Below, piece by piece: positions 6,482 to 7,264 of a stretch of 7,264 nucleotides of DNA; positions within the stretch are counted from its first letter, which is position 1; each line of letters starts with the position of its first letter. The notes beneath the pieces were generated by a model. That model made no database searches. It was not told the origin of the DNA and worked only from the letters and a program-made list of their open reading frames with translations. The translations under genes and the position numbers were made by a program. The stretch comes from JAPLXD01 sp041662765 (GTDB lineage: Bacteria > Patescibacteriota > Minisyncoccia > Moranbacterales > UBA11712): NCBI GenBank assembly GCA_041662765.1, contig JBAZRT010000033.1, positions 1-7,264 on the forward strand. The letters are read 5' to 3'.

Positions 6482-6490
6482 AGACCTTTC
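6482..6490 (-). promoter_or_regulatory. Ribosome binding site that decides the secD start
   Basis: The minus strand reads GAAAGGTCT immediately before ATG at 6481. GAAAGG is a Shine-Dalgarno-like match with a short spacing of 3 bases. The alternative TTG at 6505 has no purine-rich site and lies within a few bases of the predicted transcript start, so it would be nearly leaderless. Confidence 0.5.
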
Positions 6491-6516
6491 AAGTGTACAA
6501 AACAATTTTCAATATC

Positions 6517-6545
6517 ATTATAGCAGAAAGTGAAAAAAATTTCCA
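6517..6545 (-). promoter_or_regulatory. Sigma-70-type promoter for secDF
   Basis: On the minus strand a perfect TATAAT (6522-6517), preceded by TGC as in extended -10 promoters, lies 17 bases downstream of TGGAAA (6545-6540, 4 of 6 to TTGACA). The predicted start is near 6510, leaving a leader of about 29 bases to the secD ATG. The promoter fits within the 70-base gap after the polX stop at 6552, so secDF can be expressed independently of polX. Confidence 0.75.
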
Positions 6546-6551
6546 GCCTTT

Positions 6552-7264
6552 TTACCTGCTTTTCAAAAATTTCAAAAGTTCCTCCGCACCGAGACAGTTC
6601 ACAACATCTTTTTTTGTCGCCCAGCCACGACGGGCCTGAGCGATGCCAAGATCGAGATAGCGCAGTTGTATTTTGCTGTGCGAGTCCGTGCCAAGAGACA
6701 ATTTCACGCCATATTCAATCGCCCGCTTGATATTCAGATCGCTCAAATCCAGCCGATCTGGATAAGAATTTATTTCAAGAATTGTTTTGTTTTTCACGCA
6801 CGCCTTGCAGATCGTTTCAAAATCAAACGCATATCCCGCCCGGCGATGGATTATCCGCCCGGTGGGATGAGCAATGATGTCAACGTGCGGATTTTCAATT
6901 GCCCGAACCAGGCGCTTGGTCATTTCGGCTTTCGACATTTTGAAATTGGAATGAATCGAACCAAGAACAATATCGAATTTGGCCAGATATTTGTCTTCGA
7001 GCGCGATCGTTCCATCCGGATTTATGTCCACCTCGCAGCCTTTGAGGATCTTTATTCCGCTCATAGCCTTGTCCACTTTCTCGATTTCGCGCCATTGTCT
7101 TTCGATCGTTTTCACGTCCATTGCTCCCGCTATTTTGAGATGCCCGACATGATCGGTGATGGCGATATACTTTCTCCCCAACCGTTGGGCTTCTCGCGCC
7201 ATTTCTTCGACCGTATGAGAGCCGTCAGAATAGGTCGTGTGCATCTGCAGATCTGAAATAACCT
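6552..7264 (-). CDS. polX: Family X DNA polymerase (PolX), C-terminal PHP domain, 5' end beyond window
   Basis: The frame stays open to the right edge, so only about the last 236 residues are visible. Positions count from the first visible Met at 7244, which is probably internal because the preceding codons (VISDLQ) continue the family motif. The metal-binding motifs of the PHP phosphoesterase fold appear in order: MHTTYSDG (1-8), AITDH (28-32), KGCEVDINPDG (68-78), GSIHSN (95-100), AHPTGRII (125-132) and LGTDSHS (184-190), followed by YLDLGIAQARRGW (196-208). The AHPTGR and ARRGW signatures are typical of the PHP domain at the C-terminus of bacterial PolX. In known PolX proteins this domain supplies a manganese-dependent 3'-5' exonuclease or end-processing activity for gap-filling repair. 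The polymerase part is not visible, so a stand-alone PHP hydrolase remains possible. The first motif reads DLQMH instead of the common DLHxH. Confidence 0.82.
   Translation of the reverse strand, partial: VISDLQMHTTYSDGSHTVEEMAREAQRLGRKYIAITDHVGHLKIAGAMDVKTIERQWREIEKVDKAMSGIKILKGCEVDINPDGTIALEDKYLAKFDIVLGSIHSNFKMSKAEMTKRLVRAIENPHVDIIAHPTGRIIHRRAGYAFDFETICKACVKNKTILEINSYPDRLDLSDLNIKRAIEYGVKLSLGTDSHSKIQLRYLDLGIAQARRGWATKKDVVNCLGAEELLKFLKSR

Noticed and set aside
6482..6505. TTG start eight codons upstream for secD
   Set aside because: The predicted transcript start is about five bases before this codon and no ribosome site precedes it. The extra residues (MFCTLERS) are not SecD-like, while the ATG at 6481 has GAAAGG upstream and leads into the first membrane helix as usual.
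6041..6523. 160-codon open frame on the plus strand across the secD start region
   Set aside because: It is antisense to conserved SecD motifs, begins inside the AT-rich segment and has low-complexity Arg/Phe/Gln content. There is no ribosome site or promoter for it.
6525..6550. Terminator after polX
   Set aside because: The stretch has T and A runs but no convincing GC stem. The only self-complementary part (GAAATTTTTTTC) is a weak AT-rich match.
7242..7244. ATG at 7244 as the true start of a stand-alone PHP protein
   Set aside because: The frame stays open upstream and the preceding codons give ISDLQ, which continues the standard PolX PHP opening motif. The gene most likely extends beyond the window.

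Overview
The window carries six genes, all on the minus strand, so transcription runs from high to low coordinates. It most resembles a genome of the Candidate Phyla Radiation (Patescibacteria, Parcubacteria-like). That inference rests on gene content: a short SecD/SecF pair, a protein joining sigma region 4 to a HARE-type helix-turn-helix, and a membrane protein paired with a type IV secretion-like ATPase of a kind I associate with these bacteria. TGA is used as a stop (secF) and no reading frame needs a recoded TGA, so the standard bacterial code fits and the TGA=Gly lineages (Gracilibacteria, Absconditabacteria) are unlikely. No RNA gene, CRISPR array or insertion sequence was seen.

Layout from right to left. 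(1) 7264-6552: the C-terminal PHP phosphoesterase domain of a family X DNA polymerase (polX), cut by the window edge. (2) A 17-bp-spaced promoter at 6517-6545 drives secD (6481-4742) and secF (4676-3783), separated by a 65-base spacer that holds a 13-bp hairpin. (3) A near-consensus promoter at 3758-3786, whose -35 box contains the secF stop codon, drives a second transcription unit. It encodes the sigma-4/HARE protein (3708-2596), a membrane-anchored protein (2560-1292) and a VirD4/TraD/HerA-like ATPase (1289 to beyond base 1), with gaps of 35 and 2 bases.

The most unusual item is SecD. Its extracytoplasmic P1 region carries an insertion of about 125 residues that reads as a parvulin-type peptidyl-prolyl isomerase, but in permuted order. 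The usual first strand, with its catalytic-type His (HILI), comes after the usual last strand (GWHII). A canonical EF-hand/dockerin-like calcium loop lies further along P1. The DNA encoding both is AT-rich (about 35-37% GC in hand-counted stretches) and uses TTA, ATA and AGA codons, whereas flanking secD DNA counted at 55-62%. This suggests the middle of secD was acquired by recombination. If the domain is active, this SecD would combine a proton-driven pulling device with a foldase acting on the emerging chain.

Working together: SecD and SecF form the accessory complex that helps the Sec translocon release exported proteins. The 3708-to-1 unit looks like an operon pairing a transcription-related DNA-binding protein with a membrane protein and its motor ATPase, possibly for DNA or protein transfer across the envelope. 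That role is inferred from family resemblance only.
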